The notes under the pieces were generated by a model. It worked only from the letters and a program-made list of their open reading frames with translations. It made no database searches and was not told the origin of the DNA. The position numbers and the translations under genes were made by a program. Shown here in pieces: positions 57,255-64,000 of a stretch of 64,000 nt of DNA; positions within the stretch are counted from its first letter, which is position 1, and every line of letters begins with the position of its first letter. The stretch comes from a virus: positions 28,491-92,490 of IMG/VR virus record IMGVR_UViG_3300031787_013450; one strand, 5' to 3'.

Positions 57255-57751
57255 TGAAAAACAAAGAAAAAAAACATTTAATTAATGAAGAAATAAAAGT
57301 TTCTCAAGTAAGATTACCAGAAATTGGTGTTATATCATTAACTGAGGCTCTATCTTTGGCTAATACCCAAAATATGGACTTAGTTCTTTTTAACATTGAT
57401 AACAATGATAATATTGGTTTTTGTAAATTACTTAAATATGAAAAATTTTTATATGAACAAAATAAAAACAATAAACCTAAAAAAATAGATTTAAAAGAAA
57501 TAAAAATAGGTCCGAATATTTCTGAAAATGATTTAAATTACCGTATAAATCATATTATTGATTTTATAAATAAAGGTCATAAAGTTAAAATAACTATGGA
57601 ATTTAGGGGTAGAGAAATGAATTACATAGATAACGCAAAAACATTGTTTCTTAATCTATTGGTTAAATTAGAAAATGTATCAACAGCAGAATTTATGCCA
57701 AAATTAGATGGTAAAAAAATGTTTACGATAATAAGACCTAAAACAAAATAG
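57254..57751 (+). CDS. infC: Translation initiation factor IF-3
   Basis: 165 residues, close to bacterial IF-3 length (~175-180). Starts LINEEIKVSQVRL, then GVISLTEALSLANTQNMDLV, CKLLKYEKFLYEQNK, LKEIKIGPNISENDL, HKVKITMEFRGREMNY and an AEFMPKLDGKKMFTIIRPK tail: both domains and the linker are present. IF-3 discriminates start codons and keeps 30S free. A phage copy could bias host 30S toward phage mRNAs with A-rich leaders. Confidence 0.95.
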   Translation: MKNKEKKHLINEEIKVSQVRLPEIGVISLTEALSLANTQNMDLVLFNIDNNDNIGFCKLLKYEKFLYEQNKNNKPKKIDLKEIKIGPNISENDLNYRINHIIDFINKGHKVKITMEFRGREMNYIDNAKTLFLNLLVKLENVSTAEFMPKLDGKKMFTIIRPKTK

Positions 57752-57761
57752 TAAAAGAAAA

Positions 57762-57779
57762 TGTACACTTTTGTGTACA
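57762..57779. promoter_or_regulatory. Palindrome TGTACAC-N4-GTGTACA, copy 1
   Basis: Perfect inverted repeat between infC and the HAD gene; the same arms with the same 4-base spacer recur at 61434. Operator or RNA hairpin. Confidence 0.6.
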
Positions 57780-57803
57780 TAAGCTTAAATTTAGATAAAA
57801 AAA

Positions 57804-58325
57804 ATGAAGAAAGTAGAAAATATAAAAAAGATTGCTGTTTTTGATTTTGACCAAACCATTGCGTATACTCCATTACCTGAAGATGGTAAAATTGAGTATA
57901 AAAACAAAACTGGTAAAGATTGGCCACATAGTGGTTGGTGGGGTCGAAAAGAATCACTTGACGATGAAATATTTGATATTGATGTTAACAAAAAAGTCGT
58001 GGATGATTACAAAGAGAACTATGGTAATGATAAAATATTGGTAGTGTTGCTGACTGGTAGGATTAAAAAGTTGTCTGGTGATGTTGAAAAGATTCTGGAT
58101 AAACATGATTTACATTTTGATGAATATTACTATAATGATGGTGGTAGTACAGATAAATTTAAATTAAGTATTTTGGATAAGTTAATTAAGAAATACGAAA
58201 ATGTTGAGTATGTTGAGATGTGGGATGACAGGCTTGAACACATTCCTAAGTTTGAGGCTTGGGGGAAAGAAAACATTATCAATGGTAATATAAAAGATTT
58301 TAATATAAATGTTATTTTAAGTTGA
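57804..58325 (+). CDS. HAD phosphatase, possibly Swiss-army-knife RNA-repair type
   Basis: 173 residues. HAD motif I AVFDFDQTIAYTPLP, then HSGWWGRKESLD, motif II VVLLTGRI, a Lys/helix region and motif IV YVEMWDDRLEHI. The TPLP...GWW insert resembles the HAD domain found in Swiss-army-knife RNA-repair proteins. It would be a phosphatase acting on RNA ends; the RNA-repair enzymes at 31.5-37 kb make that attractive. By-eye assignment. Confidence 0.7.
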   Translation: MKKVENIKKIAVFDFDQTIAYTPLPEDGKIEYKNKTGKDWPHSGWWGRKESLDDEIFDIDVNKKVVDDYKENYGNDKILVVLLTGRIKKLSGDVEKILDKHDLHFDEYYYNDGGSTDKFKLSILDKLIKKYENVEYVEMWDDRLEHIPKFEAWGKENIINGNIKDFNINVILS

Positions 58326-58645
58326 AAGAAAAGGGTAGAAAGATATTAACAAATAAAATAAAGTTATTTGATGCCATAACATCACCAATAGAATTAATTA
58401 AGGAAACTCTTATTAATTTTCTTTGGGGGTTTTTTGGTAATTCGATAGTTGTTTTTATTAGCAAAAACAATGATTTAGCGGTATTCATAAATTTTTTTGT
58501 ATATTATATGTTTATATCATATATTGTTAATAGAAATAAATATGAAACAATGTTTGGTAAACTTATTGTTTTACCTGGTTCAGCCACATTAGGTGCTTTT
58601 TGTGGATACAAGTTAGCACAATACATATCAATTTATGTTTTATAA
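58322..58645 (+). CDS. Membrane protein with TTG start
   Basis: 107 residues; start TTG 58322 overlaps the previous TGA and no ATG fits before the first hydrophobic segment. Three spans (~34-50, ~55-72, ~88-105), LINFLWGFFGNSIVVFI and GSATLGAFCGYKLAQYI. Unknown; export or lysis role possible. Confidence 0.55.
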   Translation: MKEKGRKILTNKIKLFDAITSPIELIKETLINFLWGFFGNSIVVFISKNNDLAVFINFFVYYMFISYIVNRNKYETMFGKLIVLPGSATLGAFCGYKLAQYISIYVL

Positions 58646-58878
58646 TGTTATCGTTTTACTTTAATCTTTTTATAATATTATTTTTATCATATATAATATC
58701 AGAGGTATTAAAGATATTTACAAATTTACTACCATTAAGTGTTAAAAACAGATTATTTTTTTTATATATGAAAATTTTTGATGATATAACTATTTTAGAT
58801 GTTATATCGTTTATGACAGGGTTATTAATTATTTTACTTAATTTTAAAATAATTTTACCACATAACAGTAATTTTTAG
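58645..58878 (+). CDS. Two-span membrane protein
   Basis: 77 residues from ATG 58645, sharing one base with the previous stop. Spans ~3-22 and ~48-70. Probably acts with the preceding membrane protein. Confidence 0.5.
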   Translation: MLSFYFNLFIILFLSYIISEVLKIFTNLLPLSVKNRLFFLYMKIFDDITILDVISFMTGLLIILLNFKIILPHNSNF

Positions 58879-58889
58879 GATTTTATTAG

Positions 58890-58897
58890 TATATTTG
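58890..58897 (+). promoter_or_regulatory. Bacteroidota-type promoter (-7 box)
   Basis: TATATTTG, 4 bases before the start at 58902; the -33 part is degenerate. Confidence 0.5.
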
Positions 58898-58901
58898 TAT
58901 T

Positions 58902-59606
58902 ATGAAAATAGTTGTAATTGGTGATTTGCATGGCAGAGGTGTATGGTTGGATATTGTAAAAAAAGAATCCGCAGATAAATATGTATTTATTGGTGATTAT
59001 TTTGATTCTTTTAATATTCCATATGAGCATCAAGATGCTAACTTTAAAGATTTAATTAAATTTAAAGAAGAGAATGAAGATAAGGTTATTTTATTGATAG
59101 GTAATCACGATTTCCATTATATGAAAAACATATACGAAAAATATAGTGGTTATCAACACATATATAGATATAGGATAGAAGAAATGTTAGATAAGGCATT
59201 TAACAAAAACTATCTTAATATCTGTTATAAATATAATGATTTTGTCTTCAGTCATGCTGGTATCACAAAAACTTGGTATGAAACATTTATAAAAAAATAT
59301 GGGGTTAATTTAGAAAAAATAGAAGAAGATTTGAATGATTATTTAAAATATAAACCAAATGTTTATAATTTTAATATTGGTAAAAATAATTCATATTATG
59401 GTGATGATGTAACACAATCTCCATTATGGGTTAGACCAAATTCACTATCAATAGATAGTATTGATGGTGTCAAACAAGTTGTTGGACACACAGCAGTTAA
59501 TGGTATTAGAATTGAAAATAATTTAATATTAATTGATTGTCTTGATTACAAGAATGAGTATTTAATAATTGATGGTGATGAAGTAAAAATAAAAGAAATA
59601 AAATGA
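58902..59606 (+). CDS. PPP-type metallophosphoesterase
   Basis: 234 residues: IGDLHGRGVW, IGDYFDSFN, IGNHDFHYM, FSHAGITKTW and VVGHTAVNG are the five motifs of lambda-phosphatase-like serine/threonine or nucleotide phosphatases. Start 4 bases after the promoter box. Overlaps smpB by 4 bases. It could counter host kinase signalling or cleave Ap4A; undetermined. Confidence 0.88.
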   Translation: MKIVVIGDLHGRGVWLDIVKKESADKYVFIGDYFDSFNIPYEHQDANFKDLIKFKEENEDKVILLIGNHDFHYMKNIYEKYSGYQHIYRYRIEEMLDKAFNKNYLNICYKYNDFVFSHAGITKTWYETFIKKYGVNLEKIEEDLNDYLKYKPNVYNFNIGKNNSYYGDDVTQSPLWVRPNSLSIDSIDGVKQVVGHTAVNGIRIENNLILIDCLDYKNEYLIIDGDEVKIKEIK

Positions 59607-60037
59607 AAACGATAACTAAAAATAGAAAAGCGTTTTTCGATTATAATGTACTTGATACTTATATTACAGGGATTAAGTTATTAGGTTCTGAAGTTAAATC
59701 AATAAGGATTAATGGGTTAAATATAAGTGATTCTTATTGTTTTATAAGCGATAATGAAATCTTTATTAAGGGTATGAATATACCACAATTAAAGACGAGT
59801 ATTTATGATAATCATGAACCAACGAGAGTTAGAAAACTATTATTGAAGAAAAAAGAAATTAATAAAATTTCAATATCAACTTCCACAGATAAATTAAGTA
59901 TAATACCATTGGAAATAATTTTAAGTGAAAGTAATTTCATAAAAGTTAAGATTGGTATATGTCGTGGTAAAAAGGCGTATGATAAGTCTAAAGCGATAAA
60001 AGAGAGAGATATTAAGAGAGAGATTAAAAATTTGTAA
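59603..60037 (+). CDS. smpB: SmpB, tmRNA-binding protein
   Basis: 144 residues: NRKAFFDYNVLDTYITGIKL, LGSEVKSIRINGLNISDSYC, the HEPTRVRKLLLKKKEI motif and GICRGKKAYDKSKAIKERD ending in a basic tail KREIKNL. These are the OB-fold core and decoding-centre tail of SmpB, at normal length (~150). SmpB loads tmRNA onto stalled ribosomes. The phage's own tmRNA is at 16104, so both RNA and protein halves are phage-encoded. Confidence 0.95.
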   Translation: MKTITKNRKAFFDYNVLDTYITGIKLLGSEVKSIRINGLNISDSYCFISDNEIFIKGMNIPQLKTSIYDNHEPTRVRKLLLKKKEINKISISTSTDKLSIIPLEIILSESNFIKVKIGICRGKKAYDKSKAIKERDIKREIKNL

Positions 60038-60054
60038 GATTTTTAATGTTTTTC

Positions 60055-60085
60055 TTGCAGATTCAAAAAAATGTTTTTACCTTTG
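60055..60085 (+). promoter_or_regulatory. Bacteroidota-type promoter
   Basis: TTG 60055 and TACCTTTG 60078-60085, 20-base spacing, before sigma factor 2. Confidence 0.7.
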
Positions 60086-60105
60086 TGTAAAGTTTAAAAA
60101 AGCAG

Positions 60106-61002
60106 ATGAAAAGTTTAACGATTACGAGTTTATTAACTAAAATTGAAACAGAATCATTTAGACAATATCTAAATGATATTTCGATGATTAAACCTTTAAC
60201 AAAGGATGAAGAAACAGAATTATTAGAAAGATTAAAAAATGGTGATGAATCAGCAAAGGATGAATTAATCATAAGGAATTTAAGGTTTGTTATTTCTGTT
60301 GCAAAGAAATATCAGAATAATAACACTAATCTTGAAGATATTATTAATGAGGGTAACATAGGTTTGATAGTAGCGACACAAAAATATGATGTAAACTCTG
60401 GGTTTAAATTTATTTCTTATGCAGTATGGTGGATTAGAAAATACATCATTGAATATTTGAATAATGATTCAAAAATAATCAGATTACCTAATAACAAAGT
60501 GGATTATCTGACAAAGGTTAGTAAAAAAATAAATGACCTTGAACAAAAAAAAGGTAATAACTCATGTTTTAGTGAACTTATTTTAACTGAATCTGTTGAA
60601 ACTGAAAGTGAAAAATCTGTAACAGATTTGGTTTATGAATATGAAGCCATGTCAAATATCTATAATGGTAATGTAGATTCATTAAATAGAGAATTATTTA
60701 ATAATGATGGTGATTCATCAACACTTGAAGATACTTTATCTGACACAACTATTTTTAGAGAAACTGATAATGGATTGATGGTTGAAAGTCAGAAACAAAA
60801 CATTATGTTTGCTTTGAACAAATTAAAAGAAAGGGATAAGAAAGTTATGATGTTATTATTTGGGTTAAATGGTGATATTCCAATGACTTTAAAAGAAGTT
60901 GCTGAAGAAGTTGATTTATCTTCAGAAATGATTAGATTAATTCGTGATAAATCATTGAAAAAACTAAAGAAAAATTTAAGTAAAGATATGTTTGTCTTAT
61001 AA
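60106..61002 (+). CDS. RNA polymerase sigma-70 family factor 2
   Basis: 298 residues. Region 1.2 FRQYLNDISMIKPLTKDEET, region 2 NLRFVISVAKKYQ, LEDIINEGNIGLIVATQKYD, KFISYAVWWIRKYIIEYLNN, regions 3-4 with LKERDKKVMMLLFGLNG and the final HTH LKEVAEEVDLSSEMIRLIRD. Closer to host primary (RpoD) sigma than factor 1. Two sigma factors in one phage imply promoter switching. Confidence 0.93.
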   Translation: MKSLTITSLLTKIETESFRQYLNDISMIKPLTKDEETELLERLKNGDESAKDELIIRNLRFVISVAKKYQNNNTNLEDIINEGNIGLIVATQKYDVNSGFKFISYAVWWIRKYIIEYLNNDSKIIRLPNNKVDYLTKVSKKINDLEQKKGNNSCFSELILTESVETESEKSVTDLVYEYEAMSNIYNGNVDSLNRELFNNDGDSSTLEDTLSDTTIFRETDNGLMVESQKQNIMFALNKLKERDKKVMMLLFGLNGDIPMTLKEVAEEVDLSSEMIRLIRDKSLKKLKKNLSKDMFVL

Positions 61003-61020
61003 TGTTTTTTTGCCTTTATC

Positions 61021-61038
61021 CATATATTTATATAGAAA
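61021..61038 (+). promoter_or_regulatory. Late-type promoter motif
   Basis: CAT-ATATTTATATAG-AAA, 8 bases before 61046. Confidence 0.5.
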
Positions 61039-61045
61039 ATAATAT

Positions 61046-61417
61046 ATGGATAAAGGCACGATTAAAAAAATATTAAGAGAATTCGTTGAATCTAAAATTT
61101 TAACTGAAAAAAAAGAGAAAAAAAATAAAACAGATAAAATTGATAAAGACTATGCGAGTATTCAAAACAAATTAATTGATTCACCGATATTAACTCAAGC
61201 AGGTGTTATGCAAGCATCAGGTATTGGTGATGCAGATAATGCAACTGATAGGTCGTTATTTAGTAAAAAACTTCGTAAAGTTAAAAATGATGAAGGTGGT
61301 CTGTATAAATTTAATGATGATGAATTATCAAGCATAAGTAAAGTTGTTAATAATCCATTAGCGTTTACAGCCAAAACAGGTAAAAAAACAAAATCAAAGA
61401 AGAAAAAGAAATCGTAA
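61046..61417 (+). CDS. Packaged-protein candidate, lysine-rich
   Basis: 123 residues. Leader TIKKILREFVESKILTEKKE with LTE site, then a basic mostly polar body and a KKTKSKKKKKS tail. Possibly an internal DNA-associated protein. Late-type motif upstream. Confidence 0.55.
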   Translation: MDKGTIKKILREFVESKILTEKKEKKNKTDKIDKDYASIQNKLIDSPILTQAGVMQASGIGDADNATDRSLFSKKLRKVKNDEGGLYKFNDDELSSISKVVNNPLAFTAKTGKKTKSKKKKKS

Positions 61418-61433
61418 CATTTGTGTATTAAGT

Positions 61434-61451
61434 GTACACAAATGTGTACAT
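61434..61451. promoter_or_regulatory. Palindrome TGTACAC-N4-GTGTACA, copy 2
   Basis: Same arms and spacing as 57762, 16 bases upstream of the start at 61467. An overlapping TTGTGTA/TACACAA hairpin begins at 61422. Confidence 0.6.
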
Positions 61452-61466
61452 AATATATAAAAAGTT

Positions 61467-61979
61467 ATGATTGAACAAAAAGTAAATGAAATTATTTTTA
61501 ATGAATTAACAACAATAGAATTCATAAAACAAAATGAGATTCTATCAGATTTAGTTACAGAAAAAACTAAATTAACAATTAATGTTGTTAAGGCTTTAGC
61601 CGAAAAAAACAATTTAAGTCAAGAAACAAAAAATTTCATATCTGAAGTTTTCAATGACATCATCGCAACTGATGAAAAGAATAAAAAAACATATGAAAAG
61701 TTATCAAACGCTAATAAACAAATTAAGAATAATGTTTTACCGAGAAGATATGGTAAAAATAAATTAAAAAAGGATATAGAGAATCAAGGTGGTACGGCAA
61801 CAAATGTTCAATTAACTGCGTTATCAATAAATAAATTAAAAAACATATATTTAAAACTTGAAAGGTTAATCATATCTGAAATGTTTTCAGATGAAAGGAA
61901 ATTAACAGATGAGAATTACAGGGAGATTCGTTCAGCGATTGACATTGTTGAGAACAAGTTAAAAAAAATGCAAAGATAG
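61467..61979 (+). CDS. Hypothetical helical phage protein
   Basis: 170 residues, mostly helical and basic (LERLIISEMFSDERKLTDEN). No motif. The palindrome upstream suggests regulation shared with the HAD gene. Confidence 0.55.
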   Translation: MIEQKVNEIIFNELTTIEFIKQNEILSDLVTEKTKLTINVVKALAEKNNLSQETKNFISEVFNDIIATDEKNKKTYEKLSNANKQIKNNVLPRRYGKNKLKKDIENQGGTATNVQLTALSINKLKNIYLKLERLIISEMFSDERKLTDENYREIRSAIDIVENKLKKMQR

Positions 61980-62015
61980 GATTTATTATTTAAAAAAACA
62001 AAATATATTTAGGAC

Positions 62016-62318
62016 ATGAAAAACACATTTTTAATTACTTTATTTGAAAGTTTGTTATCCAAACTATCATGGTGCTTTGTTGCGTTTAAATTTTATTATT
62101 GGTTTATTTTATCCATATGGTTAGATGCACCTGAAATAACATATATTAATGTAATTGGTATAACATTAGTTTTATATGCTTTTTTACCTAAAAATTTTGT
62201 AATAAACAGAACAATATCTCAAGATGAAGAAATGACATTTAGATTAAGTTTAATTACATATCCTTGGGTTATATTATCTATTGGTTATATTTTCCATAGT
62301 TTATTTTATTTAGGATAA
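62016..62318 (+). CDS. Membrane protein
   Basis: 100 residues, spans at ~15-35, ~42-58 and ~78-98. Unknown. Confidence 0.55.
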   Translation: MKNTFLITLFESLLSKLSWCFVAFKFYYWFILSIWLDAPEITYINVIGITLVLYAFLPKNFVINRTISQDEEMTFRLSLITYPWVILSIGYIFHSLFYLG

Positions 62319-62335
62319 TTTTTTTTTATAACTTT

Positions 62336-62366
62336 TTTGCGATTAACAAAATATTCATTACCTTTG
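62336..62366 (+). promoter_or_regulatory. Bacteroidota-type promoter, now before a gene remnant
   Basis: TTTG 62336 and TACCTTTG 62359-62366. The -7 box and following bases are duplicated at 63524 before the intact gene. Confidence 0.65.
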
Positions 62367-62453
62367 TGGCATGAATATTTTTGTTTTAGATTTAGACCAT
62401 AAGAAATGTGCCGAATATCATTTGGACAAACATTCTACGAAAATGTGTGTGGA
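62358..62453 (+). repeat. Direct repeat, copy 1
   Basis: TTACCTTTGTGGCATGAATA and the next ~75 bases are nearly identical to 63523-63619. The two copies flank the homing endonuclease gene. Confidence 0.85.
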
Positions 62454-62460
62454 AAGATAA
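62371..62460 (+). pseudogene. Truncated copy of the 63536 gene
   Basis: 29 residues starting NIFVLDLDHKKCAEYHLDKH, identical to the first 24 of the 63536 protein, then MCVER and a stop. A remnant left when the homing endonuclease entered and the gene start was duplicated. Confidence 0.85.
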
Positions 62461-62500
62461 GCATAATTTAAATATGAGTATAGAAACTTTTATTAAGTTA

Positions 62501-62517
62501 ATTATATTTATATTAAA
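62501..62517 (+). promoter_or_regulatory. Late-type promoter motif before homing endonuclease
   Basis: ATTATATTTATATTAAA, 6 bases before 62523. Confidence 0.45.
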
Positions 62518-62522
62518 AGAAT

Positions 62523-63491
62523 ATGGAAACTTGTAAAATTTGTAATGAAAGTTTTAAAAATTTAAAATCATTATCAGCACACTTTAACATTAAACATAAA
62601 TTAAGTTCAAAAGAATATTATGATAAATATCTAATTAAAGATGGTGATGGTAAATGTAGTGTTTGTAATAATGAAACAACATACAGAAATCTTGGTGTTG
62701 GTTATTTAAGTAATTGTTCGACTAAATGTAGAGGTTTAAATAAAAACATAAAAAGAGATACCAATAAAGGTAAAAAACAATCCAAAGAAACTATTGAAAA
62801 AAGAATAAAGAATACAAACCAAATAATAAAAGAAGAAAATAGAAAAAAAACCATGTTAAATAAATATGGTTTCGATAACCCAACTAAAATTTCTCATATA
62901 AAAGATAAAATGAGTAAATCATTAACAGGTAAAAAACAAAATAGGACTGAAGAATGGCAAAAAAATATAATTAATTCTAAAAAGAAAAACGGAACTTTAA
63001 AACATACTGATGAAACTAAAAATAAAATTAGTAATAGCGTTAATACACATTATTTAAATAATTTAGATAGAGAAAAATATATTACAACATCCGATAAAAC
63101 AAAACATTTATCTGGTTGGTATAAGGGATTATATTTTAGAAGTTCTTTGGAGTTATCTTTTTTAATTAATAATAAAGATATAGTCTTTAAAAGTTGTGAA
63201 ACCAACAAATATGGTATTAAATATGAGATAAACAATAAAATAAAAATATATTATCCCGATTATACTGATGGTGAATACATATATGAAATAAAACCAACTA
63301 ATTTATTAAATTTTAGTAATAATCCTATAAAAATAAACACAGGTAAAAAATATTATGGCGAGAAGTATAAAGTTATAACTGAAAAAGAATCACCATATGT
63401 TACAAAGGAATTAATTTTTAATTTAATTGAAAATGAAGAAGTTTTTTTAACAAAAAACGCTTTTAATATCTTAAAAAAATACAATCATTAA
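62523..63491 (+). CDS. Homing endonuclease with zinc finger, NUMOD3-like repeats and PD-(D/E)XK domain
   Basis: 322 residues. N-terminal Cys2His2-type finger CKICNESFKNLKSLSAHFNI with a second Cys cluster (CSVCNNE...CSTKC), NUMOD3-like segments (GKKQSKETIEKR, SKSLTGKKQNRTEE), and a C-terminal nuclease domain with FRSSLELSFL and YYPDYTDGEYIYEIKP (PD...ExK). Flanked by direct repeats of the neighbour's start. Confidence 0.82.
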   Translation: METCKICNESFKNLKSLSAHFNIKHKLSSKEYYDKYLIKDGDGKCSVCNNETTYRNLGVGYLSNCSTKCRGLNKNIKRDTNKGKKQSKETIEKRIKNTNQIIKEENRKKTMLNKYGFDNPTKISHIKDKMSKSLTGKKQNRTEEWQKNIINSKKKNGTLKHTDETKNKISNSVNTHYLNNLDREKYITTSDKTKHLSGWYKGLYFRSSLELSFLINNKDIVFKSCETNKYGIKYEINNKIKIYYPDYTDGEYIYEIKPTNLLNFSNNPIKINTGKKYYGEKYKVITEKESPYVTKELIFNLIENEEVFLTKNAFNILKKYNH

Positions 63492-63522
63492 TAAAAAAAT
63501 TTTTTATTATTAGTTTTTTTTA

Positions 63523-63619
63523 TTACCTTTGTGGCATGAATATTTTTGTTTTAGATTTAGACCATAAGAAATGTGCCGAATATCATTTGGACAAACATTC
63601 TACCAAACTTTGTGTGGAA
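63523..63619 (+). repeat. Direct repeat, copy 2
   Basis: Second copy, containing the -7 promoter box TACCTTTG and the first ~28 codons of the intact gene. Confidence 0.85.
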
Positions 63620-64000
63620 TACGCACAATTATTGTGTTCAGCACATTGGGTTAATGATGGTGAAGCACCATATAAATTAGCACATAAAAACCATCCATGT
63701 TCAATATGGGTAAGAGAATGTATGGAGAATTACGATTGGTTATGTGGATTAGGTATTGAATTGTGTAAAGAATACACATATAGATATGGTAAAACACATA
63801 AATCACAATCAGTTATTGAATGGTGTATTATGAATAAACCTAAGTTAAGATATAATGGTGAAATAACTAAATTTGCTTTGGCTATGCCTATCGAATGTAA
63901 GGTTGGTAATGCAGTTGAATCTTATCGTAATTATTATATAACACATAAGAAAAGTTTTGCTAAATGGAAAAATAGAGAAGTTCCATCATGGTTTTTATAA
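63536..64000 (+). CDS. Conserved phage protein of unknown function
   Basis: 154 residues, complete (TAA 63998-64000). NIFVLDLDHKKCAEYHLDKH, YAQLLCSAHWVNDGEAPYKL, ELCKEYTYRYGKTHKSQSVI and ESYRNYYITHKKSFAKWKNR define a family common in large phages, rich in conserved His/Cys and aromatic residues, which may be an enzyme. Product unknown to me. Confidence 0.75.
   Translation: MNIFVLDLDHKKCAEYHLDKHSTKLCVEYAQLLCSAHWVNDGEAPYKLAHKNHPCSIWVRECMENYDWLCGLGIELCKEYTYRYGKTHKSQSVIEWCIMNKPKLRYNGEITKFALAMPIECKVGNAVESYRNYYITHKKSFAKWKNREVPSWFL

Noticed and set aside
63536-64000. T4 endonuclease V-like pyrimidine-dimer glycosylase
   Set aside because: Length is similar, but the DenV N-terminal Thr-Arg and catalytic Glu pattern is not seen; left as unknown.

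Overview
The window is a 64 kb, very AT-rich, tightly packed piece of a large (probably jumbo-class) tailed phage that infects a member of the Bacteroidota. The host call rests on about twenty promoters of the form TTTG-N19/21-TAnnTTTG, on starts preceded by A-rich leaders rather than Shine-Dalgarno sequences, on a Bacteroidota-type Hc1 histone H1-like protein, and on accessory genes of the kind seen in flavobacterial phages. Phage identity rests on the dense mostly one-strand layout, overlapping small genes, an M15 endolysin, homing endonucleases, T4-type RNA ligases, and many proteins with a short N-terminal helix ending in an (L/I)xE site like T4 capsid-targeting peptides. No terminase, portal or major capsid gene is in the window.

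Layout. 0-6.6 kb: end of a structural-type operon (ArdC-zincin, acidic repeat protein, histone-like protein). 6.6-11.9 kb: Nudix, Ro/TROVE-vWA protein, DnaJ. 11.95-13.3 kb: three foreign gene cassettes separated by attC-like inverted repeats. 13.3-17.2 kb: thymidine kinase, ClpP, HNH, tmRNA. 17.2-18.3 kb: small structured RNAs, tRNA-Leu(UAA) and unusual tRNA-like RNAs. 18.3-25.2 kb: NMP kinase-like protein, sigma factor, an ADP-ribosyltransferase/CCA-adding fusion split by a GIY-YIG gene. 25.2-31.3 kb: two tRNAs, SPFH lipoprotein, a run of packaged-effector candidates. 31.3-37 kb: RNA-repair island (kinase-2H phosphoesterase, two RNA ligases) invaded by a TnpB element. 37-40 kb: kinase-like effector and two more pseudoknotted tRNA-like RNAs. 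40-49.3 kb: accessory island of modular paralogous small genes. 49.3-64 kb: UVR, MORN, endolysin, YqeY, AAA+, SET, metallophosphoesterases, IF-3, a HAD of Swiss-army-knife type, SmpB, a second sigma factor, and a homing endonuclease that duplicated the start of its neighbour.

How it fits together. Three themes stand out. (1) The phage carries its own translation-rescue kit: tmRNA, SmpB and ClpP, with IF-3, YqeY, tRNAs and a CCA-adding enzyme. (2) It carries an RNA-repair kit: a polynucleotide kinase fused to a 2H phosphoesterase, an Rnl1-type ligase, a second ligase, a possible RNA-repair HAD and a Ro-like protein. Alongside are at least three RNAs with tRNA acceptor, D and T arms in which an H-type pseudoknot replaces the anticodon domain. 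(3) About a dozen proteins share a capsid-targeting-like N-terminus and mostly a second promoter motif (ATATTTATnnATA). Their bodies are ADP-ribosyltransferase-like, kinase-like, Nudix or ArdC-peptidase domains, which suggests an arsenal packaged in the head and injected with the DNA. The endolysin and other late-type genes have the same motif, so it is probably the late promoter, perhaps read by one of the two phage sigma factors. All domain calls are by eye from motifs.
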